DNA from: CAZEHS01 sp964649745
GTDB lineage: Bacteria; Bacillota; Clostridia; Peptostreptococcales; Acidaminobacteraceae
Direction: 5' to 3'
DNA: 64,000 nucleotides
Assembly: GCA_964649745.1 (NCBI GenBank)
Contig: CAZYQI010000009.1
Location: forward strand, 37,413 to 101,412
In this document: positions 27,436-35,425 of the stretch, piece by piece
Layout of the letters: each line of letters opens with the position of its first letter
Position numbering within the stretch: position 1 is the stretch's first letter
Notes under the pieces: generated by a model
What the model saw: the letters and a program-made list of their open reading frames with translations, nothing else
What the model was told of the DNA's origin: nothing
Databases searched by the model: none
Position numbers and translations under genes: made by a program

Positions 27436-27464
27436 TTCTGCTATTGTATCAGAGGGTTGTACTA
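27436..27464 (-). promoter_or_regulatory. Possible sigma-A promoter for the Wzy-like gene
   Basis: Minus strand TTGTAA, 17-bp spacer, TACAAT, about 20-30 bp before the first codon. The two hexamers each differ from consensus, so this is a moderate candidate. No better promoter is visible between 27419 and 27481. Confidence 0.4.
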
Positions 27465-27481
27465 CTTACAATTGGTTATTA

Positions 27482-28867
27482 CTACTGGCTTAGCCAAGGC
27501 TTAGCCAGAATACGGATAGCTTGACGATGTTTGATGCTGTTGGCCTCCCTGCTAAGTTCAAGTTGCTTAACTCCCAACCAAGCGGTGCGAAATTGCTGAT
27601 CGGTTATCAGACCCAAGGATTTTTGAAGACGGAGGGTATCCAGATCCCTTTGCTTTTCATCAATTTGAACCTTCAGGGATCTATCTGTTTCCTCTGCCTG
27701 GATAATTTCCTGCCAGGTGCTGAGGAGGGCTTTTCGAATCCGTTCCTTTTCCTTGTCTACTTCAATCTGGGCATTGGAGAGATCCAGTTCCTTGGCCTTG
27801 TATGGTGCCGCGCCTGCGTTGAACACGTAGTAATCCACTCCATATTTGGCCATCAGGGAGTTCTTACCCAACACATACAGGCTGTAGCTGTTGGCTACCG
27901 CTTCATTGTATGCCCCATCAAGATTAAAACCCTTAAGGGGAGTAATGCTTACGGTGCCCGATGGGACAATCTGGTCTGCGGCGATGCCTGTAAGGCTGCT
28001 GAGGCTATTTCGAGTGTCCTTAATTGTGGCCTGCTGAATAAGCAGATTGCTCTTGGCTGTTTCCAAGGCGTTCTTGGCCTTGTCATAGTCCAGGGAGCTG
28101 ACAAGACCATTTTCAAACTTCAACTGGGTTTCCGTCAGTGTTTTCATGGCATTGGAAACCAGTTCCTGATAAAGCACCTCTGAGTCCATGGCCGCTATCA
28201 GGCCGTCGTATAGCGCCGAAATTTGAAGCGTCAGTACATCCTGGCGGTTGATAATGCCTTTTTTGGCAATATCTTCCTGAACTCGAGTTCCCAGAATGGA
28301 CAGCCATGTGGTGTTCACCTGAAGATCCGTTGCGCCGTTTCCGGTGTAAGGCAGAATCTGCGCCGCGCCCCGTTCCACCTCTGTAAGGGTTTCCTGTGTC
28401 TTATTCACCGTATTGCGAAGAATGCGAAGGTCATTATCATGGGCAATTCCACTGGCGATCAGGCCCTCAACACTTTGCTTTTTTACAACGCCCTCGGTGG
28501 TTGAGGACCCTGCACCGGCAGACACAAATCCGGCTTCTGTCAATTGCCCCAGTAGGCCTGAATTCAGATAGCTGATGCCGTTTTCTATTACTAACGGCTG
28601 CTTAAGGGCCGTATAGGCTCCATTCAGCTTAAACCACCCAAAGCCCGGATACAGCTCCATTTCCTTCCCCTTATTACTGAGTACGATGGCTCTTTTTTCT
28701 GCATTCCAGGTAACCGTGCTTCCCGCAGCCTGAGCAGCCTGCCGCAGGGAATAGTATTTAAAGTCCCCTTTAACCAATACCCCAGCGGCATCATTAACCC
28801 CCGAAGCGTATACCGCACTTGTGCCCACCATGGACAGGCATATTGCCAACGCTATGATTCTTTTCAT
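27482..28867 (-). CDS. TolC-family helical protein with N-terminal stalk domain
   Basis: 461 residues. Signal peptide (MKRIIALAICLSMVGTSAVYA), one stalk domain at residues about 28-125 (SLRQAAQAAGSTVTWNAEKRA, NGISYLNSGLLGQLTEAGF), then long amphipathic helices resembling the two TolC/OEP helical-hairpin repeats (TETQLKFENGLVSSLDYDKA, RLQKSLGLITDQQFRTAWL). The helical repeats are convincing; the beta-barrel segments of true outer-membrane TolC are hard to see. Without an evident outer membrane it may be a wall-spanning or membrane-adaptor-bound conduit. GGAG precedes ATG 28867. Confidence 0.75.
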   Translation of the reverse strand: MKRIIALAICLSMVGTSAVYASGVNDAAGVLVKGDFKYYSLRQAAQAAGSTVTWNAEKRAIVLSNKGKEMELYPGFGWFKLNGAYTALKQPLVIENGISYLNSGLLGQLTEAGFVSAGAGSSTTEGVVKKQSVEGLIASGIAHDNDLRILRNTVNKTQETLTEVERGAAQILPYTGNGATDLQVNTTWLSILGTRVQEDIAKKGIINRQDVLTLQISALYDGLIAAMDSEVLYQELVSNAMKTLTETQLKFENGLVSSLDYDKAKNALETAKSNLLIQQATIKDTRNSLSSLTGIAADQIVPSGTVSITPLKGFNLDGAYNEAVANSYSLYVLGKNSLMAKYGVDYYVFNAGAAPYKAKELDLSNAQIEVDKEKERIRKALLSTWQEIIQAEETDRSLKVQIDEKQRDLDTLRLQKSLGLITDQQFRTAWLGVKQLELSREANSIKHRQAIRILAKPWLSQ

Positions 28868-28890
28868 GTTTTACTCCTTATAAAACAAAA

Positions 28891-28912
28891 GAGCCCTCCC
28901 GAGGGAAGGCTC
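28891..28912 (-). terminator. Rho-independent terminator after the 696-aa stalk protein
   Basis: Minus strand GAGCCTTCCC, short CGG-type loop, GGGAGGGCTC, then TTTTGTTTTAT. Strong stem and T run, 15 bp past the stop codon and before the TolC-like gene, whose expression would then need read-through or its own promoter. Confidence 0.85.
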
Positions 28913-28926
28913 TTCTATTTAATTAA

Positions 28927-31017
28927 TTAGTTGATTGTTACAGTTCTTGTAGCTTCATCCCAAACGATTGTAGCGCCGAGAGCTTGTGCTACTGCACGAA
29001 GCGGCATCATTGTACGACCATTTTTGATAACAGCCATTGTGTCCATACCAACTTCTGTACCGTTCTTAGTGAACTTCATTTCGCCGATTACTACTTTGAT
29101 AGTAGCGTCGCCCTTGAAGATAACTACGGAACGAGTAGCTTCGTTCCAAACGATGTTGTCAGCAGGAACGTTCAGTGCGGATGCAAATGCACGGAGGGGC
29201 AGCATTGTGCGGCCTTGCTCGTTGATGTAAGGAGCTACATCGGAAGTTACTTTAGCAGCGCCAACCATGTAATCCATGGAGTCGATTGTGAATACAACCT
29301 TTTCGCCAACTTTTGTGTCGCCAGGAGCTGGTGTGATTACACGGAAAGTAACTTGTTTGCCAACGCCGGATACATCGTGGAGTGCGTTGCCAGTACCGAA
29401 GTTTTTAACAACAGCAGAACCTGCAACGTTTACTTTGTATTCGCCTTCAGCCAATGTACGATCCAGTTTCACTGTGCCGCCTGTGAAGGAAACTTCAGCA
29501 GGTGCAGCGGAGGACTCGCTCTTAACTGTGAACTCGTAGCTGTCAACCTTGCTCAGGTCTTTAATCTCGATGTCGCCTTTTGTTACTTTGATAGTTGGGT
29601 CTGTATCAACTGTGATACCAGTTGGGAATGTAACAACTACCTTTGTGCCTACTGCCCAGTAGCCAGCCTTCGGCTCTGTAACAACGATATCGCCTACTGC
29701 TTGCTTCATGAGACCCAGTTTAACGTCTTTTTGTACAACTGTGAATGTAGCAGGCTTTACAGCTTTACCAAGAACGATTTTGTAATCTTGGGGAAGTGCT
29801 TTGCCGGAAAGAGTGGCTTCGATATCACCAGCGTAGCTAGGATCGATGGAAACCCAGAATTTGATTTTGTATTCAGCTTTAGTTGTGCCTGAAGTGGATG
29901 CTCCCATCAGGAATTCAACTTCGCTCTTATCATTTGTTTTGTAGTTCGGGCCGTCCAGTACTGTGTAGGCGTTGCCTGAAACAACAGTTCCATCGTAGCC
30001 TGTGATTTTAACTGCGGAGGGGAATGTAACCTTGAACTTACGGTTGCCAAGAAGGGAAGCTGTTACATCTTCTTTGATAACCAGTGTTTGGAGCTTGGTG
30101 TCATCGGAATCGGAGTTTGTGCTGTGCTGACCGGAAACCAGTGTAGGAACAGTTTCTTTGTCAAGCTTAACAGTTACGCCGTATGCTTTGTAGTCAGCAA
30201 CTTTAACGGACTCGGAGGACCAGTCGCCGCTGATGGAGTTGACAGCCATGTTCACTTCGCCAACTTTAGCATCAGTAGTCGGTGTAATTGTTGCGCCGGA
30301 AAGAATGATGCCGCCGCGAGCAGTTGTACCGTTGTCTACAAGTACTTTTACTGTCAGTTCACGCTTGTCATTGCTGTTGATTATAGCGGATGCAGATGAA
30401 ATACCGCCGTAAACGGAGACTGTAGGAGCTTGCACCCACTCAAAGTTCGCAGGAAGCTTCAGTTTGCCTTCGTTGCCGAGAACCAAGCTGTCGCCAGCGG
30501 TTTCTTCGATGGTGATTTCAGCGATCGGGGAAGTTGCTTCGCCGATTACTTTTACGGAACCGATTGTAGTCTTAGTCGCGCCAGCAGCACCTTTAGCGAT
30601 GATGAGGCCTTCTTGTGATGTAACGCCGGAGGACATGCCGTCGATGTCAACAGTTACGTTGGCTTCTTCTGTTACTTTGTAGTTAACAGTAACGGTCATC
30701 GTCTCTTTTACAGATGTAGTTGCCGCAGCGCCTACTTTGAGGATTGCTGTGCCAGTAGTTGTGGATACAGTTGCATCAACTGCAGTGCCAGCTACTACGG
30801 ACAGGATATCAGCATTCTTCAGGGACAGCTTGAAGGATTCGCCAATTGCAAAGTCTGCAGCTACGCTCTCTTCAAAGCTGATTACTGCGGAACCTGTCAA
30901 ATCCTTCTTGATTGTGTCGACAGCATCCACACGGTTGGTGGATCCTGCGAATACGTTCATTGGTACGAGGCTGATCAACATAGCCAGAACCATGAACAAC
31001 GCTAGTTTTCTTTTCAT
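28927..31017 (-). CDS. Large secreted stalk-domain protein, probably abundant surface protein
   Basis: 696 residues. Signal peptide MKRKLALFMVLAMLISLVPMNVFA. About 530 residues of beta-rich, Val/Thr/Lys-rich sequence look like repeated Ig-like modules without strong repeats. The C-terminal stalk domain (about residues 575-696) has TMLPLRAFASALNVP and TMMPLRAVAQALGATIVWDEATRTVTIN. Codon use differs from its neighbours (strong preference for GTA/GTT/GCA/GCT), its promoter is near consensus and its leader is structured, all fitting high expression. Candidate S-layer or sheath protein, inferred. No SLH domain is present, so anchoring would be through another partner. Confidence 0.78.
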   Translation of the reverse strand: MKRKLALFMVLAMLISLVPMNVFAGSTNRVDAVDTIKKDLTGSAVISFEESVAADFAIGESFKLSLKNADILSVVAGTAVDATVSTTTGTAILKVGAAATTSVKETMTVTVNYKVTEEANVTVDIDGMSSGVTSQEGLIIAKGAAGATKTTIGSVKVIGEATSPIAEITIEETAGDSLVLGNEGKLKLPANFEWVQAPTVSVYGGISSASAIINSNDKRELTVKVLVDNGTTARGGIILSGATITPTTDAKVGEVNMAVNSISGDWSSESVKVADYKAYGVTVKLDKETVPTLVSGQHSTNSDSDDTKLQTLVIKEDVTASLLGNRKFKVTFPSAVKITGYDGTVVSGNAYTVLDGPNYKTNDKSEVEFLMGASTSGTTKAEYKIKFWVSIDPSYAGDIEATLSGKALPQDYKIVLGKAVKPATFTVVQKDVKLGLMKQAVGDIVVTEPKAGYWAVGTKVVVTFPTGITVDTDPTIKVTKGDIEIKDLSKVDSYEFTVKSESSAAPAEVSFTGGTVKLDRTLAEGEYKVNVAGSAVVKNFGTGNALHDVSGVGKQVTFRVITPAPGDTKVGEKVVFTIDSMDYMVGAAKVTSDVAPYINEQGRTMLPLRAFASALNVPADNIVWNEATRSVVIFKGDATIKVVIGEMKFTKNGTEVGMDTMAVIKNGRTMMPLRAVAQALGATIVWDEATRTVTIN

Positions 31018-31096
31018 GCGTGTAATTCCTCCCTTAAAGGTTTTTTGAGGGTATAAGTGCGTCCACAGGGTACCCTCTGCCCCTGGATCGTATGTA

Positions 31097-31134
31097 GAGT
31101 GCGAAGTGTCTCCGGAGGTCCACTCCGAACTCTA
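31097..31134 (-). promoter_or_regulatory. Hairpin in the 5' leader of the 696-aa protein mRNA
   Basis: Minus strand AGAGTTCGGAGTG pairs with CACTTCGCACTCT (11 of 13 positions), loop about 12 nt. It begins at the expected 5' end of the transcript, about 80 nt before the ribosome site. A stable 5' terminal stem is a known way to protect abundant mRNAs; that function here is inferred. Confidence 0.55.
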
Positions 31135-31139
31135 GGTTG

Positions 31140-31168
31140 ATTATACTATGGGGGTGGCGGTGCGTCAA
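31140..31168 (-). promoter_or_regulatory. Strong sigma-A promoter of the 696-aa stalk protein
   Basis: Minus strand TTGACG (31168-31163), 17-bp spacer, TATAAT (31145-31140). One mismatch in total. The start codon is about 115 bp downstream, so the mRNA has a long leader. Confidence 0.85.
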
Positions 31169-31424
31169 TCTGTTAAGGATCCGTGTAACAGAAGTGTAAT
31201 TTTCAAGGTTCGGGGGATACTCTTTACAAGAGAAACCCTCACTCCATTGTAAAACATGAACCGTGCTGGCTGCGGCATATCAGACTCTTCGGCCGCTGAA
31301 TCACTCTTTTAGCTAGCTTGGAAAGAATACGATTGCCTTTTCCGTAATTTTAAAGGAATATCGCTTCCCGTATCGAATAATACCTAAGAACGGCATATTA
31401 TATACTTATAAAAGGAGGATTTAA

Positions 31425-32183
31425 ATGAAACGAAACCTTTCTCTGCTTTTCATCTTTACCCTTGTGTTCACCGCACTGTTTTCCGGAGCCGTATTCGGAG
31501 CCGCCGATGACCCGGTGCAGTTCATTGTGGACGAGGTTGGGTATGTAGACGGACAGGCCAAGCTAGAGGTAAGAGGCCATTATGTAAACGTTGGCACACG
31601 AACAGTAGTGGATGTTTCCGAGGTTCAGTTGGATATCTATGACAATGCCCAGTTGGTGATTTCCAGTACCTACGTAAAAGATATTACAGAAGCTATTTAC
31701 ATGAAGGTCGGAGCCGCTTCCAGGCAGTACACCATCAAGCTGCCGGATCCCGTTAAGGGCTTAAAGCTGAGCACCATCACTTCAAGCAGCAAGGTGGTTT
31801 ACAATCCCGGCACGGTTGAAAGCCTGCCCACAGGGAAAAAGGTATACTATCAAGGGATCCCTGTAGCGTACGATGTTGCTCCCTCCGTTATCAACGGCCG
31901 CTTGATGGTGCCCGCCCGGGCCACCTTTGAGAAGATGGGGGCCCAGGTGGAATGGAATGCCGAAGCCAAATCCATCAGCGTTTTCAGGGAGGCAGACAAG
32001 GTTATTCTTTTTATTGGCAGCCCTACAATGACGGTGAACGGCACCCCAGTAAAACTGGATGCCCCCGCACAAATCATTGACGGCCGCACACTGGTTCCGC
32101 TCCGCGCCATCTCCAGCGCTTTGGGAGACAAAATTCTCTACGGTGCACAGAGTGAGGTTGTTGCCATCTATTCTGTAAAATAA
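31425..32183 (+). CDS. Secreted stalk-domain protein
   Basis: 252 residues and the only supported plus-strand gene of the window. Signal peptide MKRNLSLLFIFTLVFTALFSGAVFG, an unrecognised beta-rich domain (residues about 28-125) and a C-terminal stalk domain with NGRLMVPARATFEKMGAQVEWN and IDGRTLVPLRAISSALGD. AAAGGAGG precedes the ATG. The N-terminal half may be an adhesion or assembly domain. Function unknown; extracellular location inferred. Confidence 0.82.
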   Translation: MKRNLSLLFIFTLVFTALFSGAVFGAADDPVQFIVDEVGYVDGQAKLEVRGHYVNVGTRTVVDVSEVQLDIYDNAQLVISSTYVKDITEAIYMKVGAASRQYTIKLPDPVKGLKLSTITSSSKVVYNPGTVESLPTGKKVYYQGIPVAYDVAPSVINGRLMVPARATFEKMGAQVEWNAEAKSISVFREADKVILFIGSPTMTVNGTPVKLDAPAQIIDGRTLVPLRAISSALGDKILYGAQSEVVAIYSVK

Positions 32184-32191
32184 CATCCGAT

Positions 32192-32232
32192 AAAAGCTGA
32201 CGCTTCGTTATTAAACGAAGCGTCGGCTTTTT
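32192..32232. terminator. Bidirectional terminator between convergent stalk genes
   Basis: AAAAGC-GACGCTTCGT, loop TATTA, ACGAAGCGTC-GCTTTTTT: long stem with A run on one side and T run on the other, placed between the stops at 32183 (+) and 32238 (-). Confidence 0.9.
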
Positions 32233-32237
32233 TGTTG

Positions 32238-33029
32238 CTACTTGGCTGTGAATTTTTCCAGCGTCATCTCTGTGAGGTTAAGGTACACCGACTTGGAGCT
32301 GTTAAATTCTTTGACCTTCATATTAATCTTAAGATTGCTGCCCCCGATGACACTGGCATTAATATCGGCGTAGCGGTTTTTTTCGTCCAACTGGATTTCC
32401 TGACGAACCACCTCATCGACAATCACCTGTACGGTGGTGGGATAAAAGATCCGATTCAGTTTTCCGTCATAGCCCACACGGCCGGTAACATTGGTATATT
32501 CTTGGTTTAACCGATTATGGAGAGCCGTCTCACCGGATGAAACATTGATACTCATGCCTTTTGTCAGCTCTTCATAGGTTTTGTTGTTATTGTCTTCATT
32601 GGTACGAAAGGTCATTTTGTAGTCTTTAGGGTAATCGAACTGTGCATCATTGTCCAGATTGTCTCCGGGGAATGTGCTGTTGTTGAACCGATAGACGTAC
32701 ACGTTGTACATGCCGCTGAACGGCAGCGAAAAGAGATCTTTCTTTTCAACACTGACGACATTGGGTCTTGAGCCGATGTAGATAACCTGTGTTGCGGCGT
32801 CAAAATACACCGGCTTGCCCAGCTGTTCCGCAATATAGCGCAGGGGCACATAGGTTGTTCCTTCGTGGATAAAGGGCTTTACATCGGTTGGGGTTTTGTC
32901 TGCTCCGTCGATCATAATTTTTTTAATGGTGTCATAATACACGGTGATGCTTTTTCCACTGCCGGCCGCATAGCCGACTCCAACGGAGAGCATTGCAACG
33001 AGAACTAAGGACATAAGTCGTTTATACAT
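32238..33029 (-). CDS. Secreted stalk-domain protein
   Basis: 263 residues. Signal peptide MYKRLMSLVLVAMLSVGVGYA, stalk domain at residues about 25-95 (GTTYVPLRYIAEQLGKPVYFD). The C-terminal domain of about 160 residues resembles the small carbohydrate-binding-like modules often attached to stalks (GMYNVYVYRFNNSTF, KMTFRTNEDN), but I cannot assign it to a family. Function unknown; likely extracellular. Confidence 0.8.
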   Translation of the reverse strand: MYKRLMSLVLVAMLSVGVGYAAGSGKSITVYYDTIKKIMIDGADKTPTDVKPFIHEGTTYVPLRYIAEQLGKPVYFDAATQVIYIGSRPNVVSVEKKDLFSLPFSGMYNVYVYRFNNSTFPGDNLDNDAQFDYPKDYKMTFRTNEDNNNKTYEELTKGMSINVSSGETALHNRLNQEYTNVTGRVGYDGKLNRIFYPTTVQVIVDEVVRQEIQLDEKNRYADINASVIGGSNLKINMKVKEFNSSKSVYLNLTEMTLEKFTAK

Positions 33030-33404
33030 AAACTCACACTTCCCTTCACATTATTTAATTTCATGGGTGTTTGGTTTAATTGTACGTCTTATTCTATGTT
33101 TTGGGAAGCGCTCGCCACGCTTTTGTAACCACTTAGTAATGATCATCCCCTTACGGCTATCTACGATTTTAGCCATCTAGCTGAAAACGCGCTTATACTA
33201 ATAAAAGCTTTGCCACGGATCACACGGATTATCGCGGATAAAAGGGGTATGATTCATTTTTTCGAATTAAGCAATCCTGTGAACATGCGTACAAAACCCT
33301 GTTCTTCTTCACAGAATAGATTATTGCTTAATCCGTGAAAATCTGTGTGATCCGTGGCTATTTTTTTTGATTTCTTCCCATAGCTTTCGGTAATGCTGTC
33401 TACT
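33030..33404. other. Intergenic region with palindromic element 1
   Basis: Upstream region of the 263-aa stalk gene. Apart from the CACGGAT-type element at 33212-33358 I see no ORF, and no promoter close to consensus. Confidence 0.6.
33212..33358. repeat. Palindromic CACGGAT element 1
   Basis: Left arm GCCACGGATCACACGGAT then a third heptamer CGCGGAT; right arm is the inverted equivalent ending ATCCGTGGC. Three heptamers per arm at 9-10 bp steps. About 90 bp of non-repeated sequence between the arms. Confidence 0.85.
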
Positions 33405-33650
33405 TCATCCCACTACCTGCTTTTCTTCACGTTCCTCAGTAGTCTCTTTTTTAGCCTGACGTTCGCCGAAGATCTCCAGTTTGTGATCCAGGGCCGCCTC
33501 CAGGGATATGAGGCGATTGTGAAAAATATCCTGTCGGGAGGCCTCCTGTTCCTGACGCATGCTTACCACAACCGTTTTTTCCAGCAGGCATTCAAGAAGC
33601 TCGTACACAGCGTTAACCCTTGCAATAAGATCTAACAGCAGCTTTTTCAC
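33405..33650 (-). CDS. Small helical protein of unknown function
   Basis: 81 residues from GTG 33650, supported by GGGAGG 5 nt upstream. Rich in Leu, Glu, Gln and Arg with two probable amphipathic helices (LLLDLIARVNAVYELLECLLEKT and LISLEAALDHKLEIFGERQAKKE) and a charged tail (ETTEEREEK). No signal peptide or known motif. The good ribosome site and coding-like composition make it more credible than the surrounding shadow frames, but its function and reality need testing. It lies between palindromic elements 1 and 2. Confidence 0.5.
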   Translation of the reverse strand: MKKLLLDLIARVNAVYELLECLLEKTVVVSMRQEQEASRQDIFHNRLISLEAALDHKLEIFGERQAKKETTEEREEKQVVG

Positions 33651-34016
33651 GTGGGCCTCCCAGTATAACCTTTCTCGGTCCGCAAATTAGTCGTGTAGCC
33701 TCAATTGCCCCGGCACCGCGAGGTTGATTTACACAAATTGTATCAAATAATTACCATTAATGCAATTATTGTTACTAATGTGTCGTTTTGGGGCTGATTC
33801 TGCTGTATGCCTTCTCCTGAGTTAAGGCATAATTATCAACCTTATCCGCAGATGAGAACCTATGAAACCGGATCAAGCCGGATTTGTTTCCGCAATAAAC
33901 CCCATCGCCCTTCATAGGCCCTTCATCAGGTTTCATCTGCGGCAAAAGGTTTAATGAGTTAAAAAATATTTCTGTGAAAATCTGTGTAATCCGCGGCAAT
34001 GAATTTCATCAAACCA
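33651..34016. other. Gene-free region with palindromic element 2
   Basis: Between the small GTG-start gene and the S41 protease. Contains a composite palindrome (33843-33997) and an AT-rich stretch around 33730-33785. No ORF with a ribosome site was found. Confidence 0.55.
33843..33997. repeat. Palindromic element 2, composite of both arm types
   Basis: Contains a CGCAGAT-type arm (ATCCGCAGATGA) and its partner (TTTCATCTGCGGC, near 33940-33953), then a CACGGAT-type right arm (ATCTGTGTAATCCGCGGC, 33980-33997). An inner pair ACCTATGAAACCGG and CCTTCATAGGCC adds to the fold. Looks like two elements nested or recombined. Confidence 0.65.
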
Positions 34017-35375
34017 CTATTTCTTTGTCAGGATTTCTATGGCTTTATCCAACTGCACATCTGTCGGCACCACTTGTGCCGCGCGGGACATCATCTGCTG
34101 TACTTTGTCGGCTTCCTGTCTGCTGAGACGGCCATCTCCATCTATGTTCATCTGCTTCAGCAGGTCGTTAAGTCCTTGGTCGTAGCGTCCATCGACCTCC
34201 ACCTGGTAGCCCAGCAATTTCAGTCGTTGCTCCACCGCCATGACATTAAGACCTGTTTTTCCCACCCCGATGGGGGATGCGTCCTCAACGACTGCCAGCT
34301 CCTTCATTTTGTCCGCCGATATTGCCGCAGGCACCGGGACGAGGATATCCGGTTTGATTCCTGTTCCCTGTATCTTAACCAAGGCTGTTGTGAAAAACTC
34401 CGCAACGGTGAGCTTTATACCCCCGGCATCCCCGTTCTTAAGGGGGTAGGTTGCCTGGGCCACGCCCTTTCCGTAGGTGGTGGTTCCTATAACGGTGCCC
34501 GTTTTGTTGTCCTTGACGATTCCAGCCAACATCTCGGCACCGCTGGCGCTGTTTTCGTTAACCAAAACCGCCAGGGGAAGCTTTAGAGGTGCCCGATCCG
34601 ACTGATAGGCGTCCTGTCCGGTGCGATATTTAACGGTGATCAGGGTGGTTCCCTTTGGCACAAGCCATTCACTTATCTTTAAAACCGCCTCGATGTCTCC
34701 CCCAGGATTGTCTCTGAGATCCAGGACAAGACCCTTGATTTTTTGATTTAGTAGAATGTTTAAGGTTTTTTCAAAATAACCGCCGGAGGTGGAGGTGAAT
34801 TCATAGATTCGGATGTATCCGATCTGATTGTCTAACACTTTGCCTTCCACTGGATTCACTTCGATGCGTTTACGAATGATGGTTTTGGTGATGGTTTCAG
34901 CGCCTCTTTGAATCGTCAGGGTCACTGCTGTGTTCTCCTGCCCCAGCAGACGGTCGATCCGCTCATTATAGGAAAAGGTGGAGAGCACCTGACCATTGAC
35001 GGTTGTAATCAGATCCCCCTTCTGAATCCCCGCCCCCATGGCCGGAGACCCCGGATACACCTGACCAACCTCAATATACTGAGGATGGTCGTTGACAATG
35101 ATACCGATACCGATAAAGGCCCCTTCGATGCTGTCGGTGAAGCTTTTATATTCACTGGCCGTGAAATACTCGCTGTAGGGGTCCAAAGATGAGAGCATCC
35201 CCTTAAGCGATGCCTGAAGGAGGGCATCGCGGGTTACGGGCTTGTAGTATTCCGTTTCCACCTGGCTGAGAACATTCTGGAAAACATCCATTGTAACCGG
35301 CTGATTGGAGGCGAAAACAGGCTGCAACGACAACATAGAAGTGATGAGTATCATCGACAAAAAAATTTTTTTCAA
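34017..35375 (-). CDS. CtpA-type S41 serine protease with peptidoglycan-binding and EF-hand-like tail
   Basis: 452 residues from TTG 35375 (GGAGG 6 nt upstream; the frame is open to 35417). Signal peptide (KKIFLSMILITSMLSLQPVFA), PDZ domain (residues about 95-170), then an S41 protease domain with DLRDNPGGD, the nucleophile Ser in NENSASGAEML and the general-base Lys in TYGKGVAQ. A C-terminal peptidoglycan-binding-1-like motif (AVEQRLKLLGYQVEVDGRYD) is followed by an EF-hand-type loop NIDGDGRLSRQE. Acts outside the membrane in processing or turnover of envelope proteins; the tail may tether it to the wall in a calcium-dependent way (inferred). Confidence 0.85.
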   Translation of the reverse strand: MKKIFLSMILITSMLSLQPVFASNQPVTMDVFQNVLSQVETEYYKPVTRDALLQASLKGMLSSLDPYSEYFTASEYKSFTDSIEGAFIGIGIIVNDHPQYIEVGQVYPGSPAMGAGIQKGDLITTVNGQVLSTFSYNERIDRLLGQENTAVTLTIQRGAETITKTIIRKRIEVNPVEGKVLDNQIGYIRIYEFTSTSGGYFEKTLNILLNQKIKGLVLDLRDNPGGDIEAVLKISEWLVPKGTTLITVKYRTGQDAYQSDRAPLKLPLAVLVNENSASGAEMLAGIVKDNKTGTVIGTTTYGKGVAQATYPLKNGDAGGIKLTVAEFFTTALVKIQGTGIKPDILVPVPAAISADKMKELAVVEDASPIGVGKTGLNVMAVEQRLKLLGYQVEVDGRYDQGLNDLLKQMNIDGDGRLSRQEADKVQQMMSRAAQVVPTDVQLDKAIEILTKK

Positions 35376-35425
35376 AAAACACCTCCACTTTTGCGACGGA
35401 TGGAAAACGACCCCCATAACCTTTA

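Larger units (their letters stand above)
31018..31424. other. Divergent intergenic region between the 696-aa and 252-aa stalk genes
   Basis: Holds the leader and promoter of the minus-strand gene (about 31018-31168). The rest, 31170-31424, holds the upstream region of the only plus-strand gene, with AAAGGAGG 5-6 nt before ATG 31425 and an AT-rich segment near 31395-31412 that may contain a -10. No ORF or repeat element seen. Confidence 0.6.

Noticed and set aside
28984..29892. 302-residue Cys-rich plus-strand frame opposite the 696-aa stalk gene
   Set aside because: Cys-rich composition is the expected by-product of the biased codon use on the other strand.
31425..33029. Copper amine oxidase activity of the stalk-domain proteins
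   Set aside because: Only the N-terminal-like domain is present; no topaquinone or copper-binding catalytic domain is visible.
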